In this document: positions 7,348 to 14,313 of the stretch, in pieces
Layout of the letters: every line of letters begins with the position of its first letter
How positions within the stretch are numbered: the first letter of the stretch is position 1
Assembly (NCBI GenBank): GCA_009787135.1
Contig: WRGP01000223.1
Span: forward strand, 1 to 16,347
Length of the DNA: 16,347 bases
From: Bacillota bacterium
GTDB taxonomy: Bacteria > Bacillota > Clostridia > Christensenellales > Aristaeellaceae
Direction: 5' to 3'
Notes under the pieces: model-generated
Database searches by the model: none
What the model saw: the letters and a program-made list of their open reading frames with translations, nothing else
What the model was told of the DNA's origin: nothing
Position numbers and translations under genes: made by a program

Positions 7348-7398
7348 AGTATGACGGGGAAATCTTTCGTAAGTCTAAGATAAGTCTTAAAAAAGTCT
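7348..7398 (-). promoter_or_regulatory. Promoter of the ABC transporter operon with three 11-bp-spaced regulator boxes
   Basis: On the given strand AAGTCT occurs at 7371, 7382 and 7393, exactly 11 bp apart, within the 11-mers AAGTCTAAGAT, AAGTCTTAAAA and AAGTCTTAAAC. Read on the transcribed strand, the box nearest the gene (AGACTT, 7376-7371) occupies the -35 position, 17 bp before CATACT (7353-7348), a fair -10. The start site would then be near 7341 and the leader about 25 nt. OmpR-family regulators bind direct repeats at about one helical turn and often replace a poor -35. The adjacent response regulator is the obvious candidate; that link is inference. Confidence 0.7.
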
Positions 7399-7406
7399 TA
7401 AACGCT

Positions 7407-8081
7407 TCATTTTATTTTAAACCCAATGCCCCAAACGGTTTGAATGTACTCAACGCCCGGCGAAATGGCGTGAAGCTTTGCGCGCAGCTTGCTGATGTGC
7501 ACGTTCACGGTGTTATCGTCTCCCAGAAACTCGCCGCCCCAGATGCTTTCGTATAGGTTATTTTTGGTAAATACCTTGGCGGGGTACGTCATCATCAGCC
7601 GCAAAATCTCAAACTCGCGCTTGGAAAGCCCGGCCTTTTGCCCGCCTGCCAGCGCGTCATAGGCATCCGGATCCAGCGTGATATCCTTATGCCGCAGTTG
7701 CCCGCCGCCCGGCCCTTGCGCCGCGCCGCGGCGAAGCTGTACGTCTATGCGCGCGAGCAATTCGCCGTTGTCAAAGGGCTTGGCGATATAATCGTCCGCG
7801 CCCAGGCGCAGCAGCTTGACGATGGTTTCTTTGTCCGTCCGCGCGGTCAGAACGATCACCGGGGGGGCGGCATGGCCGCGTATGGCGTCTAACACCTCCT
7901 CGCCCGTCTTGCCCGGAAGCATCAAATCCAGCAATATCAATGAAAAACCGCCGCGCTGCATGAGCAGCAGCGCCTCCGTGCCCGAATAGGCGGCGGAAGG
8001 CGCGTACCCATTTTGCGTGAGCAGTTCACACAGCATTTGGCTTATATGCACATCGTCTTCAACGACTAGAATTTTTTCCAT
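7407..8081 (-). CDS. OmpR/PhoB-family response regulator
   Basis: This DNA-binding regulator is controlled by phosphorylation, probably by the kinase at 3879-4766. The receiver domain (about 1-118) shows VVEDD with acidic residues at 8-10, the phospho-acceptor Asp52 in ILLDLMLPG, LTART near 78-82 and Lys101 in AKPF. The winged-helix domain (about 130-224) shows LSKREFEILRLMM, VFTKNNLYESIWG, NTVNVHISKLRAKL and the C-terminal YIQTVWGIGFKI. I chose ATG 8081 (224 residues) because AGAGGA lies 6 nt upstream and the receiver fold starts at once; a longer open frame to 8213 only reads through the end of dapL. It is the first gene of the module, 47 nt after dapL, with no clear promoter of its own. 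Confidence 0.95.
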   Translation of the reverse strand: MEKILVVEDDVHISQMLCELLTQNGYAPSAAYSGTEALLLMQRGGFSLILLDLMLPGKTGEEVLDAIRGHAAPPVIVLTARTDKETIVKLLRLGADDYIAKPFDNGELLARIDVQLRRGAAQGPGGGQLRHKDITLDPDAYDALAGGQKAGLSKREFEILRLMMTYPAKVFTKNNLYESIWGGEFLGDDNTVNVHISKLRAKLHAISPGVEYIQTVWGIGFKIK

Positions 8082-8096
8082 ATACCATCCTCTTTG

Positions 8097-8129
8097 GAGG
8101 GGGCGCGCAGCGCCTTCTGGCGTCCCCTC
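8097..8129 (-). promoter_or_regulatory. Stem-loop between dapL and the response regulator gene
   Basis: Ten positions, 8097-8106 against 8120-8129, pair with a single flaw around a 13-nt loop. The 5' arm touches the dapL stop codon and the 3' arm ends just before the ribosome binding site of the regulator gene. There is no T-run after it on the transcribed strand. It may be a partial terminator or an RNA-processing site separating dapL from the resistance module; this is a guess from position. Confidence 0.4.
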
Positions 8130-9298
8130 TATTGCACGCCGATCCGCGCCGCGGCCTCCGCCACATCCTCCCTGCCGCCCAGGGACGAAAACCGCACATA
8201 CCCCGCGCCGCACGCGCCAAAGCCTTCGCCGGGCGTTGTAACGATCTGCTTTTCGCGCAGCAGGCGGTCAAACCATGTCCAGCTATCCAGCCCGTCCGGG
8301 CATTTCACCCACAGATACGGCGCGTCCGTGCCGCCGAACACCGTCAGCCCGGCGTCCCGCAGCGCCGCGAGCAGGAGACGGGCGTTTTCTTTGTAATACC
8401 GAACATTTTGCAGCGACTGCGCGTGCCCCTCGGGCAGCAACGCCGCCTCCGCCGCGCGCTGCACGGGGTAGGCCACGCCGTTGAATTTGGTGGCAACGCG
8501 CCGCAGCCATGGCTTTTGCAAGCCCCAGCGGTTCTCCGCGGGCACGACGGCCCAACCGCAGCGCAGGCCCGTGAAGCCATAGCTCTTGCTAAAGCTGCCA
8601 AACTCCAAGGCCACCTCCTTGGCCCCGTCTATTTCATAGATGCTGCGCGGCGCGTCCGGGCTTTCCACGTACGTGCGGTAGGCCGCGTCATAAAAAATGA
8701 CGGCGTTTTCAGCGCGCGCCCAAGCAACCCACTCGGCGAGCTGTGCCCGCGTAAGCGCCACGCCCGTGGGGTTGTTGGGGCTGCATAGGTAGACGGCTTT
8801 GACGGGTATTTCCGGCAGGGCAGGGGCAAAGCCCGTTTCCGCGCGGCAGGGCAGGTGGACAATCGTACGGCCCGCCATGAGGTTGCTGTCCACATACACG
8901 GGATACACGGGATCGCACACCGCCACCTTCGCGTCTGGGCTGAGCAGCTCTTGGATGTTGGCCGTATCGGACTTGGCGCCGTCGGAGACGAAAATGTCGT
9001 CGCTGTGCAGCGTCACGCCCAGCGGCGCGTATTCCGTTTTCAGGATGGCGTCGATCAGAAAGGGATATCCCTGATAGGGGGCATAGCCGCGGAAGGTGTC
9101 CGCGCTGCCCATCTCCACCGCGGCCCGGCTGAGCGCGTCCACCACCGCCGGCGCGAGCGGCAGGGTAACGTCGCCGATGCCAAGGCGCAGCAGGCGCACG
9201 CCGGGATTTTCCTGGGAGAACGCCTCTGCGCGGCGGGCAATTTCAGCGAAAAGATAGTTTTCGTTTAGGGAGATGAGGTGTGGGTTGATGAAGGACAT
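8129..9298 (-). CDS. dapL: LL-diaminopimelate aminotransferase
   Basis: This PLP enzyme converts tetrahydrodipicolinate directly to LL-diaminopimelate with glutamate as amino donor, bypassing the succinylase and acetylase branches of lysine and peptidoglycan synthesis. The 389 residues include RLGIGDVTLPL near the N-terminus, YAPYQGYPFL, VSDGAKSD (103-110), SPNNPTG with Asn176, YDAAYRTY with Asp204, and the PLP-lysine region FGSFSKSYGFTGLRCGW with Lys238. Start ATG 9298 has a near-perfect AAGGAGGT 6 nt upstream, and upstream in-frame codons have no homology. Its partner enzyme gene, dapF, lies on the same strand but 3.1 kb upstream, with an AT-rich exporter block between them. A sigma-A-type promoter sits at 9371-9399. 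Confidence 0.95.
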   Translation of the reverse strand: MSFINPHLISLNENYLFAEIARRAEAFSQENPGVRLLRLGIGDVTLPLAPAVVDALSRAAVEMGSADTFRGYAPYQGYPFLIDAILKTEYAPLGVTLHSDDIFVSDGAKSDTANIQELLSPDAKVAVCDPVYPVYVDSNLMAGRTIVHLPCRAETGFAPALPEIPVKAVYLCSPNNPTGVALTRAQLAEWVAWARAENAVIFYDAAYRTYVESPDAPRSIYEIDGAKEVALEFGSFSKSYGFTGLRCGWAVVPAENRWGLQKPWLRRVATKFNGVAYPVQRAAEAALLPEGHAQSLQNVRYYKENARLLLAALRDAGLTVFGGTDAPYLWVKCPDGLDSWTWFDRLLREKQIVTTPGEGFGACGAGYVRFSSLGGREDVAEAAARIGVQ

Positions 9299-9370
9299 AA
9301 GGGACCTCCTTTTCAGGGCAAGGTTTCTTAAGGATACAAAAAAACAATGGACGTCTCGGATGCCGAAGTC

Positions 9371-9399
9371 AGAATAAGCGATCGTGCGCCCTATGTCAA
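9371..9399 (-). promoter_or_regulatory. Sigma-A-type promoter of dapL
   Basis: Read on the minus strand, a perfect TTGACA (9399-9394) is followed after exactly 17 bp by TATTCT (9376-9371), which matches the -10 consensus at four of six positions. The expected start near 9364 gives a leader of about 66 nt before the dapL ATG. I see no lysine riboswitch or other structured leader in it. This promoter would let dapL, and perhaps the regulator gene after it, be expressed independently of dapF. Confidence 0.7.
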
Positions 9400-9448
9400 G
9401 AGTGGGCAAGATATTTGCGATTCGGATTTTAGGAGATACAAAAAAGGG

Positions 9449-9460
9449 AAGAACGTTCTT
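9449..9460. repeat. Perfect 12-bp palindrome near the block's left edge
   Basis: AAGAACGTTCTT is fully self-complementary. It lies 21 nt before the first codon that can be read as exporter sequence, and the stop codon TAG (9460-9462) in the exporter frame overlaps its end. It could be a protein-binding site or a trace of the junction. It lacks the spacer of the Bacillus SOS box, so I do not call it a LexA site. Confidence 0.4.
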
Positions 9461-9480
9461 AGCGATACGAAGCAAAACCG

Positions 9481-10488
9481 TTGTTTTCTATTGTTGTAGT
9501 TTTAGTTCTCTCCCGTCTTCTGCATAATAATTTGCTTACGATAGGCTTGTTTATCTCACTTGTTTCGTCATTTTTGCGGCTGGTGGAAAAAATGTCATGG
9601 GATTTTACGGACTTGCTTGATGGGGTTGTCAGATCTGCGGAATATGTTGAGGATTATAAGCGGTACATGGGTCTTCCGGAAAAAGAAGTGAAATCCGAGA
9701 CTGTGGGCCATATTGACACTTCGGCAAGCGGATCTTTGGAAATAAAGAATCTAACCTTTACATATGCCGGTAATGCGCAGCCAACGCTTAGAAATATCAA
9801 TATGAAAATCGAAAGCGGCAAAAAATACGCACTCGTAGGTACGAACGGTTCGGGCAAATCCACTTTGATGAAGCTTATACTCGGTTTGTATGATGATTAT
9901 GATGGGGAAATTTTTATAGACGGCAGAAATATCAATGAATTTTCCCAAATGGAGATCAATAGCGGCATTACAGCTGTTTTTCAGGATTTTGCCCATTTTG
10001 CGTTGCCTTTTCGTGATTTGATAAATTTAGGCAAGGAGATACCGTCGTCGGATGCCGAGATAATCAAGGCGGCCGGGGATCTGGCGCTAACGGGTTTGAT
10101 TGAAAGAATGGAGTTCGATCTGGGCCGCTCACTGGGTAAATTGCTTAAAGACGGAACGGATCTTTCCGGCGGAGAATGGCAGCGTGTCAGCATATTGAAT
10201 GCGGTCATGCGCCAATCGAAAATAGTCATCTTGGATGAACCGACTTCCGCGTTAGATCCGATTTTAGAATCGTCAATTTACCGAGATTTTGCGCAAGCGT
10301 GCAAAGATAGAACTTTACTATCCATCTCTCATAGGTTAGGTTCCATAAGCGATGCTGACGAAATATTCGTCCTGGCTGACGGTGAAATAGCGGAACAGGG
10401 CACTCATCAAGAATTGATGCATAAGCAAGGGCTTTATTATCGAATGTACTCGTTACAAAAAAAATGGTATGAAAACAAGTTGGCCTAA
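9481..10488 (+). pseudogene. ABC exporter (TMD-NBD type), 5'-truncated remnant
   Basis: The readable part keeps only the last one or two membrane helices (about 3-35, including LTIGLFISLVSSF) and a complete nucleotide-binding domain: Walker A GTNGSGKST at 120-128, Q-loop Gln168 in AVFQDF, signature LSGGE at 228-232, Walker B VILDEPTSALDP at about 249-260 and H-loop His284. Full exporters of this type are 570-600 residues, so about 250 N-terminal residues are gone. The nearest start is TTG 9481 with no ribosome binding site, an in-frame stop lies at 9460-9462, and no membrane-helix-like sequence is found upstream in any frame. It ends 31 nt before the full-length partner gene. Most likely a decayed half of a heterodimeric exporter; an NBD-only product is possible but less likely. 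Confidence 0.75.
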
Positions 10489-10519
10489 ATTTTTTGCAAA
10501 GCGGCGAAAGGAGTTCACC

Positions 10520-12271
10520 ATGACATATGTGTTGGTTTGGCGCGCATTATTTACAAAGGTTTTTCAAAAATCACCGCGAGAGTTACTTTTTCTTGCCATT
10601 ATGGCTTTGGGGCAGGCATGTATGGTGATTGTGCAGATGATTGTGCTGGAGAACTTTCTTGATCACGTAAACAACACTGATTCAGGGTTTTCCCATTTTT
10701 TTCTGTTGCTGTTCGCGGCAATAATCGCCAACCGATTTTTGAACGGCTTTTTTAATTATAGCGTAAATATGTTTATCAAAAAGATTCAGAAGACTACGGA
10801 AGTTATATTTATAGAAAAAATGCTTCGTATTCCATTGGAGTCCTTCTATGACGTGGATTTTGAGGTGCGCAAAAGCCAAGCAAAGCAAGGTGCAAAGACA
10901 GCGCCATTGTTTTTAATGATCAGTCTAATGATTGTTTTTTTCAACATCCCCTTTTTTATCTTGTTTTCGATTTATCTGGCTCGGCAGTATCCGCTATTGT
11001 TGGTTTGCACGCTTATCGCAATCCTATCTGGAATATTCGCGGAGGTAAAAAACAGAAAACAGTTCGGCATTCTAGAGGATTCGATCGCCGTAAGCCGGCG
11101 AGAAGCAGAATATTATCTATCTTGCATAGCGGATAAAGAATACTTCAAAGAAACGCGTTTATTCAATGGTTTTGGTTATTTCAGGCGGAAGTATAAGGAA
11201 TCTGCTTCGCAATTCGCCGTGCAGAGCTATAAAACGGAAAAAAAGGCGTTTTTTAATACCATCATTTCGCAAGGCGCAAAAATGTTGGCTTATATACTGA
11301 TACTCCTGTTATTGCTGTACAGCCTGGCGAATCACTTTATCTCGCTCGGCGTTTTCGGGGCTATCATCACCGCTCTCACAAATCTATTTACGCTCATCGA
11401 CGATACCGTCCACAGAGATATAGGGAATTTATCACATTTTTATGCCAACATAAAAAGTTATGTCGAGTTTATAGATAGCGAAACAGAGGAGCAAAAAAGT
11501 GATATCGATCTGCCTCAAGAAATCGAGTTCCGTAATATATCATATACCTATCCGCACGAAAACAGAGCCGCCCTAGACGGTCTATCGCTATGCGTAAAAA
11601 AAGGCCAGACGTTGGCCATTGTGGGCGAAAACGGATCGGGTAAAACTACTTTTTCAAAAATTATTCTGGGGCTTATCAATCCCAGGGAAGGTAAAATTTT
11701 TGCGAACGGCCATGAGATCAAACTCAATGCGGGAAGGGTAAGCGGTTTATCGGCAGCGTTTCAGGATTACCAGAGATACGAGCTAATGTTACGTGAGAAT
11801 GTTTGCATTAGCGATGTATCAAAAAACATCGTCGATCAAACTGTTCATAAAATTTTGGATCGTTTCGGGATTTTTTGCGATGACAGAAAAACCTTTGCCA
11901 GAGGTCTTGAGACCGTTCTGTCCCGAAGTTTTGATGGTACGGATATATCCAATGGGCAATGGCAGAGAATCGCGCTGGCGAGGGCGCAATACCGTGAATC
12001 ATCCGTGATAGTACTCGACGAGCCGACTTCGGCTATAGATCCGCTGGAAGAGTCTGCCCTGTACACGCAGTTCGCCCAAATGTGTGAAAACAAAACGGGA
12101 ATCATGATTACCCACCGCCTGGGCCTTGCACGCGTCGCGGACAGAATAGCGGTTTTTGATAAGGGCCGTGTCACAGAGATCGGATCGCATAACGAGCTGA
12201 TGACACTGCATGGCAAATATTTCGATATGTACACAAAGCAGTCTGCGTTGTACTTACGGTGTGAATTTTAA
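10520..12271 (+). CDS. ABC exporter, fused membrane and ATPase domains
   Basis: The 583-residue half-transporter resembles exporters found beside ribosomally made peptides and lantibiotics, though the substrate is not visible. The membrane domain (about 1-320) has six likely helices near 22-44, 58-80, 128-152, 157-175, 255-275 and 276-298. The ATPase domain shows Walker A GENGSGKTT (369-377), Q-loop AAFQDYQRYELM, Walker B VIVLDEPTSAIDP from 496 and H-loop His532. The signature is ISNGQ (476-480): the first glycine of LSGGQ is Asn478, suggesting a degenerate site. ATG 10520 is chosen for AAGGAG 6 nt upstream; the frame stays open back to 10469, but that part overlaps the previous gene and lacks homology. 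There is no peptidase domain. Its partner upstream is truncated. Confidence 0.92.
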   Translation: MTYVLVWRALFTKVFQKSPRELLFLAIMALGQACMVIVQMIVLENFLDHVNNTDSGFSHFFLLLFAAIIANRFLNGFFNYSVNMFIKKIQKTTEVIFIEKMLRIPLESFYDVDFEVRKSQAKQGAKTAPLFLMISLMIVFFNIPFFILFSIYLARQYPLLLVCTLIAILSGIFAEVKNRKQFGILEDSIAVSRREAEYYLSCIADKEYFKETRLFNGFGYFRRKYKESASQFAVQSYKTEKKAFFNTIISQGAKMLAYILILLLLLYSLANHFISLGVFGAIITALTNLFTLIDDTVHRDIGNLSHFYANIKSYVEFIDSETEEQKSDIDLPQEIEFRNISYTYPHENRAALDGLSLCVKKGQTLAIVGENGSGKTTFSKIILGLINPREGKIFANGHEIKLNAGRVSGLSAAFQDYQRYELMLRENVCISDVSKNIVDQTVHKILDRFGIFCDDRKTFARGLETVLSRSFDGTDISNGQWQRIALARAQYRESSVIVLDEPTSAIDPLEESALYTQFAQMCENKTGIMITHRLGLARVADRIAVFDKGRVTEIGSHNELMTLHGKYFDMYTKQSALYLRCEF

Positions 12272-12307
12272 GGCGGCTTCTTTCCTCAACCCTATCTTCG
12301 TTAGCAT

Positions 12308-12366
12308 CCCCCCCTTCCCGCCGTGAGGCGAAAAAGGAGGGGCCCAGGGGATACTTCCCCTGGCCG
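12308..12366. repeat. Intergenic stem-loops after the exporter gene
   Basis: Two inverted repeats precede the terminator. The first, around 12308-12342, is an imperfect long stem with a GCC-GTGA-GGC core. The second is CCAGGGG (12344-12350), a 6-nt loop, and CCCCTGG (12357-12363). The GC-rich composition is that of the host genome, so this marks the right side of the AT-rich block. It resembles in style, but not in sequence, the array at 2831-2916. Confidence 0.6.
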
Positions 12367-12370
12367 GGGT

Positions 12371-12400
12371 CCAGGAGGCGGCGCCCCCTGGCGTTTTTTT
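12371..12400 (+). terminator. Rho-independent terminator of the exporter genes
   Basis: CCAGG and CCTGG bracket a stem with a GGC/GCC core and one mismatch (12371-12391), followed by a run of seven T (12394-12400). The T-run belongs to plus-strand transcription, so it ends the exporter transcript just where the converging dapF gene stops. The last bases of the T-run are part of the dapF stop codon. Confidence 0.65.
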
Positions 12401-13163
12401 ATAGCTTCCACTCGCCTTCAAAGACGGTTTCCGCCGGTCCCGTCATGAGAACATGGCCGTCGGACTCATGCCAATCGATAAAAATCTCCCCGCCGCGCAC
12501 GACGACCGTGGCCTTCCGGCCGCAGCGCCCGGCTGTGTGCGCGGCGACCAGGGAAGCGCACGTGCCGGTGCCGCAGGCAAGGGTCTCGCCGCTGCCGCGC
12601 TCGAACACGCGCATCTTGAGCCGGTCAAATCCCAGCACCTGCACGAATTCAATGTTCGCGTCCAGCGCCTTGCAAAGCCTGCTGCCCTCCCGCTCAAAGC
12701 CGTTCCAGAGAAACGGATTCGCGTCCATCAGCACAACCGCGTGCGGATTGCCCATGGACACGAAGATTTGATCCGGCTCCACCTTGAGCGATTGCACGGG
12801 GCCCATATCCACGCAAACGGACGAAACGCGGCCGCCCTCCAGGTTCAGCCGTACCGGGCGGATGCCGCCGCCTGTTTCCAGCGTAAATTCCGTCTTATCG
12901 GTCAGGCCGTGCTCATAGCAGAAGCGGGCAACGCAGCGCGCGCCGTTGCCGCACATGATCCCCTCGCTTCCGTCTTTGTTGAACATGCGCATGCGGAAAT
13001 CCGCGTTTTCAGAGGGAAGCACGAGGATCAGACCATCCGCGCCCACGCCAAAGTGCGGCTTGCTCATCTTCTCCGCGAGCGCCGCGGGATCATGGATCTT
13101 TTCGGCAAACCCATCAATATAGATGTAGTCGTTCCCGGCTCCGTGCATCTTGGTAAACCGCAT
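12399..13163 (-). CDS. dapF: Diaminopimelate epimerase
   Basis: This PLP-independent racemase-type enzyme converts LL- to meso-diaminopimelate, the lysine precursor and peptidoglycan cross-linking residue. The 254 residues contain FTKMHGAGNDYI at the start, FGVGADG (38-44), the first catalytic cysteine in MCGNGARC (Cys71), GNPHAV (138-143), ERGSGET (188-194) and the second catalytic cysteine in ACGTGTCA (Cys197). ATG 13163 is preferred to ATG 13169 because GGGGAGG (13177-13171) is 7 nt from the former and nearly touches the latter. The gene acts directly after dapL in the pathway. Upstream on the same strand, with a 149-nt gap, is recR. Confidence 0.95.
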   Translation of the reverse strand: MRFTKMHGAGNDYIYIDGFAEKIHDPAALAEKMSKPHFGVGADGLILVLPSENADFRMRMFNKDGSEGIMCGNGARCVARFCYEHGLTDKTEFTLETGGGIRPVRLNLEGGRVSSVCVDMGPVQSLKVEPDQIFVSMGNPHAVVLMDANPFLWNGFEREGSRLCKALDANIEFVQVLGFDRLKMRVFERGSGETLACGTGTCASLVAAHTAGRCGRKATVVVRGGEIFIDWHESDGHVLMTGPAETVFEGEWKL

Positions 13164-13191
13164 ATACATACCTCCCCATCGGGATTCTCGC

Positions 13192-13205
13192 GGGGCCGCG
13201 GCCCC
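13192..13205. repeat. 14-bp GC palindrome in the recR-dapF gap
   Basis: GGGGCCGCGGCCCC is perfectly self-complementary and followed on the plus strand by TTTT, but no plus-strand gene leads into it. On the minus strand it lies about 15 nt before the dapF ribosome binding site and could fold in the leader. I see no clear promoter in the gap. Confidence 0.45.
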
Positions 13206-13312
13206 TTTTGATTGAAATGCGGGGAATGGCGTTCACCCTCTTTACAAGGGGCCGCCGCGCTGCCGAAGGGTTGGCGCGGACAAAGAAAGCAGACGTCCCC
13301 CCGTCCCCCTGC

Positions 13313-13912
13313 TTACATCTCCCGCCGCCCCTGGAACGCGCGCCCGAGCGTCACCTCGTCCACATACTCCAGATCACCGCCCACGGGCATGCCGTGCGCC
13401 AGCCGCGTGACCCTGACGACAAAGGGTTTCAAAAGGCGCGCTATATAGGCCGCGGTCGCCTCGCCCTCAATATCCGGGTTGGTGGCGAGGATCACCTCGC
13501 TGATTGCCTCCGTGCCGACGCGCGCGAGCAGCTCGCGGATGCGGATATCCTCGGGCCCGATACCCTCCATGGGCGATATGGCGCCGTGCAGCACGTGATA
13601 GCCGCCCGTGTACTCGCGCATGCGCTCAATGGCCGCGACATCGCGCGGGTCGCGCACCACGCATACGATGTCATGCTGGCGCTTTGTATCCTCGCAAAGC
13701 GCGCAAGGGTCCATCGCGGCGTAGTTGCCGCATCGGCTGCAGATGCGGATATCCTGCCGTCCCCTGAGGAGTGTCTCCGCAAGCTCCCGTACCCATTCCT
13801 CGGGCTGGGAGGCGATATAATACGCCAGCCGCTGCGCGGACTTGCGCCCGATGCCGGGCAGGCGTGAAAGCTGCGCGACCATACGGCCGATGGGGTCCGC
13901 GTGCCGGTCCAT
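13313..13912 (-). CDS. recR: Recombination mediator protein RecR
   Basis: RecR forms a ring that, with RecO (and RecF), helps load RecA at gaps in damaged DNA. The 199 residues match the family length. They show the helix-hairpin-helix LSRLPGIGRKSAQRLA (15-30), a four-cysteine zinc finger (Cys58, 61, 70, 73), and the Toprim domain beginning VCVVRDPRD and including GGYHVLHGAISPMEGIGPEDI. Start ATG 13912 overlaps the ybaB stop codon by one base (TAATG), so translation is coupled and no separate ribosome binding site is needed; a longer open frame up to 14062 merely shadows ybaB. Confidence 0.96.
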   Translation of the reverse strand: MDRHADPIGRMVAQLSRLPGIGRKSAQRLAYYIASQPEEWVRELAETLLRGRQDIRICSRCGNYAAMDPCALCEDTKRQHDIVCVVRDPRDVAAIERMREYTGGYHVLHGAISPMEGIGPEDIRIRELLARVGTEAISEVILATNPDIEGEATAAYIARLLKPFVVRVTRLAHGMPVGGDLEYVDEVTLGRAFQGRREM

Positions 13913-14250
13913 TATAGCAGGCCGCCCATGCCGCCGCCGAGCTTGCTCATTTCGCGCTCGCGCGCCTCCTCGCCGGCGCGAAGGGCTTCGTTGACCGCGG
14001 CCAGGACGGTGTCCTGCAGGAGTTCCACATCCTCCGGATCTACGGCCCGCGGGTCGATGCAAAGCGAGACGAGCGCCCGCTTGCCCGAGACGACCGCCTT
14101 GACCATGCCGCCGCCCGCGGACGCCTCATACGTGCGTTCATCCAGCGCCTCTTGCACCTTCACCATCTGCTGCTGCATTTTTTGCGCCTGCTTCATCAAC
14201 TGCTGCATATTGCCGCCCCCGGGGACGCCGGGGAATCCTCCGCGTGCCAT
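13912..14250 (-). CDS. ybaB: YbaB/EbfC family nucleoid-associated protein
   Basis: A small DNA-binding protein that dimerises and coats DNA; its link to RecR is conserved across bacteria. The 112 residues start with a glycine-rich tail, then a glutamine- and lysine-rich helix (NMQQLMKQAQKMQQQM), the central VVSGKRALVSLCIDP strand region, the helix DVELLQDTVLAAVNEAL and a methionine- and glycine-rich end. ATG 14250 follows a full AAGGAGGT. Its promoter is at 14314-14342 and recR is translated from the same message. dnaX, the usual upstream neighbour, is not next to it here. Confidence 0.95.
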   Translation of the reverse strand: MARGGFPGVPGGGNMQQLMKQAQKMQQQMVKVQEALDERTYEASAGGGMVKAVVSGKRALVSLCIDPRAVDPEDVELLQDTVLAAVNEALRAGEEAREREMSKLGGGMGGLL

Positions 14251-14313
14251 CGTGCAAAAACCTCCTTAGCCCCTGTTGTGTATCGCCATTCTATTGTTCC
14301 GGGCCGCTTGCTA

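Larger units (their letters stand above)
9430..12290. other. AT-rich exporter block between dapF and dapL, likely acquired
   Basis: Base composition changes sharply here. By hand count 11401-11460 has 20 G or C in 60, whereas 1681-1740 in the flanking genome has 53 in 60. Codon choice in both exporter genes is AT-rich (AAA, ATA, TTA, TTT), unlike all neighbours. Both genes run opposite to dapF and dapL, which flank the block on one strand. I found no transposase, integrase, terminal inverted repeat or convincing target duplication, so the route of entry is unknown. The limits given are approximate. Confidence 0.6.

Noticed and set aside
9299..9364. Lysine riboswitch in the dapL leader
   Set aside because: The leader is only about 66 nt and shows none of the long helical structure such a riboswitch needs.
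9415..9442. Plus-strand promoter TTGCGA/TACAAA leading into the truncated exporter gene
   Set aside because: Both hexamers are weak with 16-bp spacing, and no ribosome binding site or start codon of quality follows.
9449..9460. LexA (SOS) box at AAGAACGTTCTT
   Set aside because: The Bacillota SOS box has GAAC and GTTC separated by four bases; here they abut.
9430..12290. New peptide-biosynthesis cluster around the ABC exporter
   Set aside because: No precursor-like small ORF, modification enzyme or peptidase domain is found in or next to the block.
13192..13209. Intrinsic terminator from GGGGCCGCGGCCCC plus TTTT
   Set aside because: The T-run is on the plus strand, where no gene reads into it; on the minus strand it is not followed by T.
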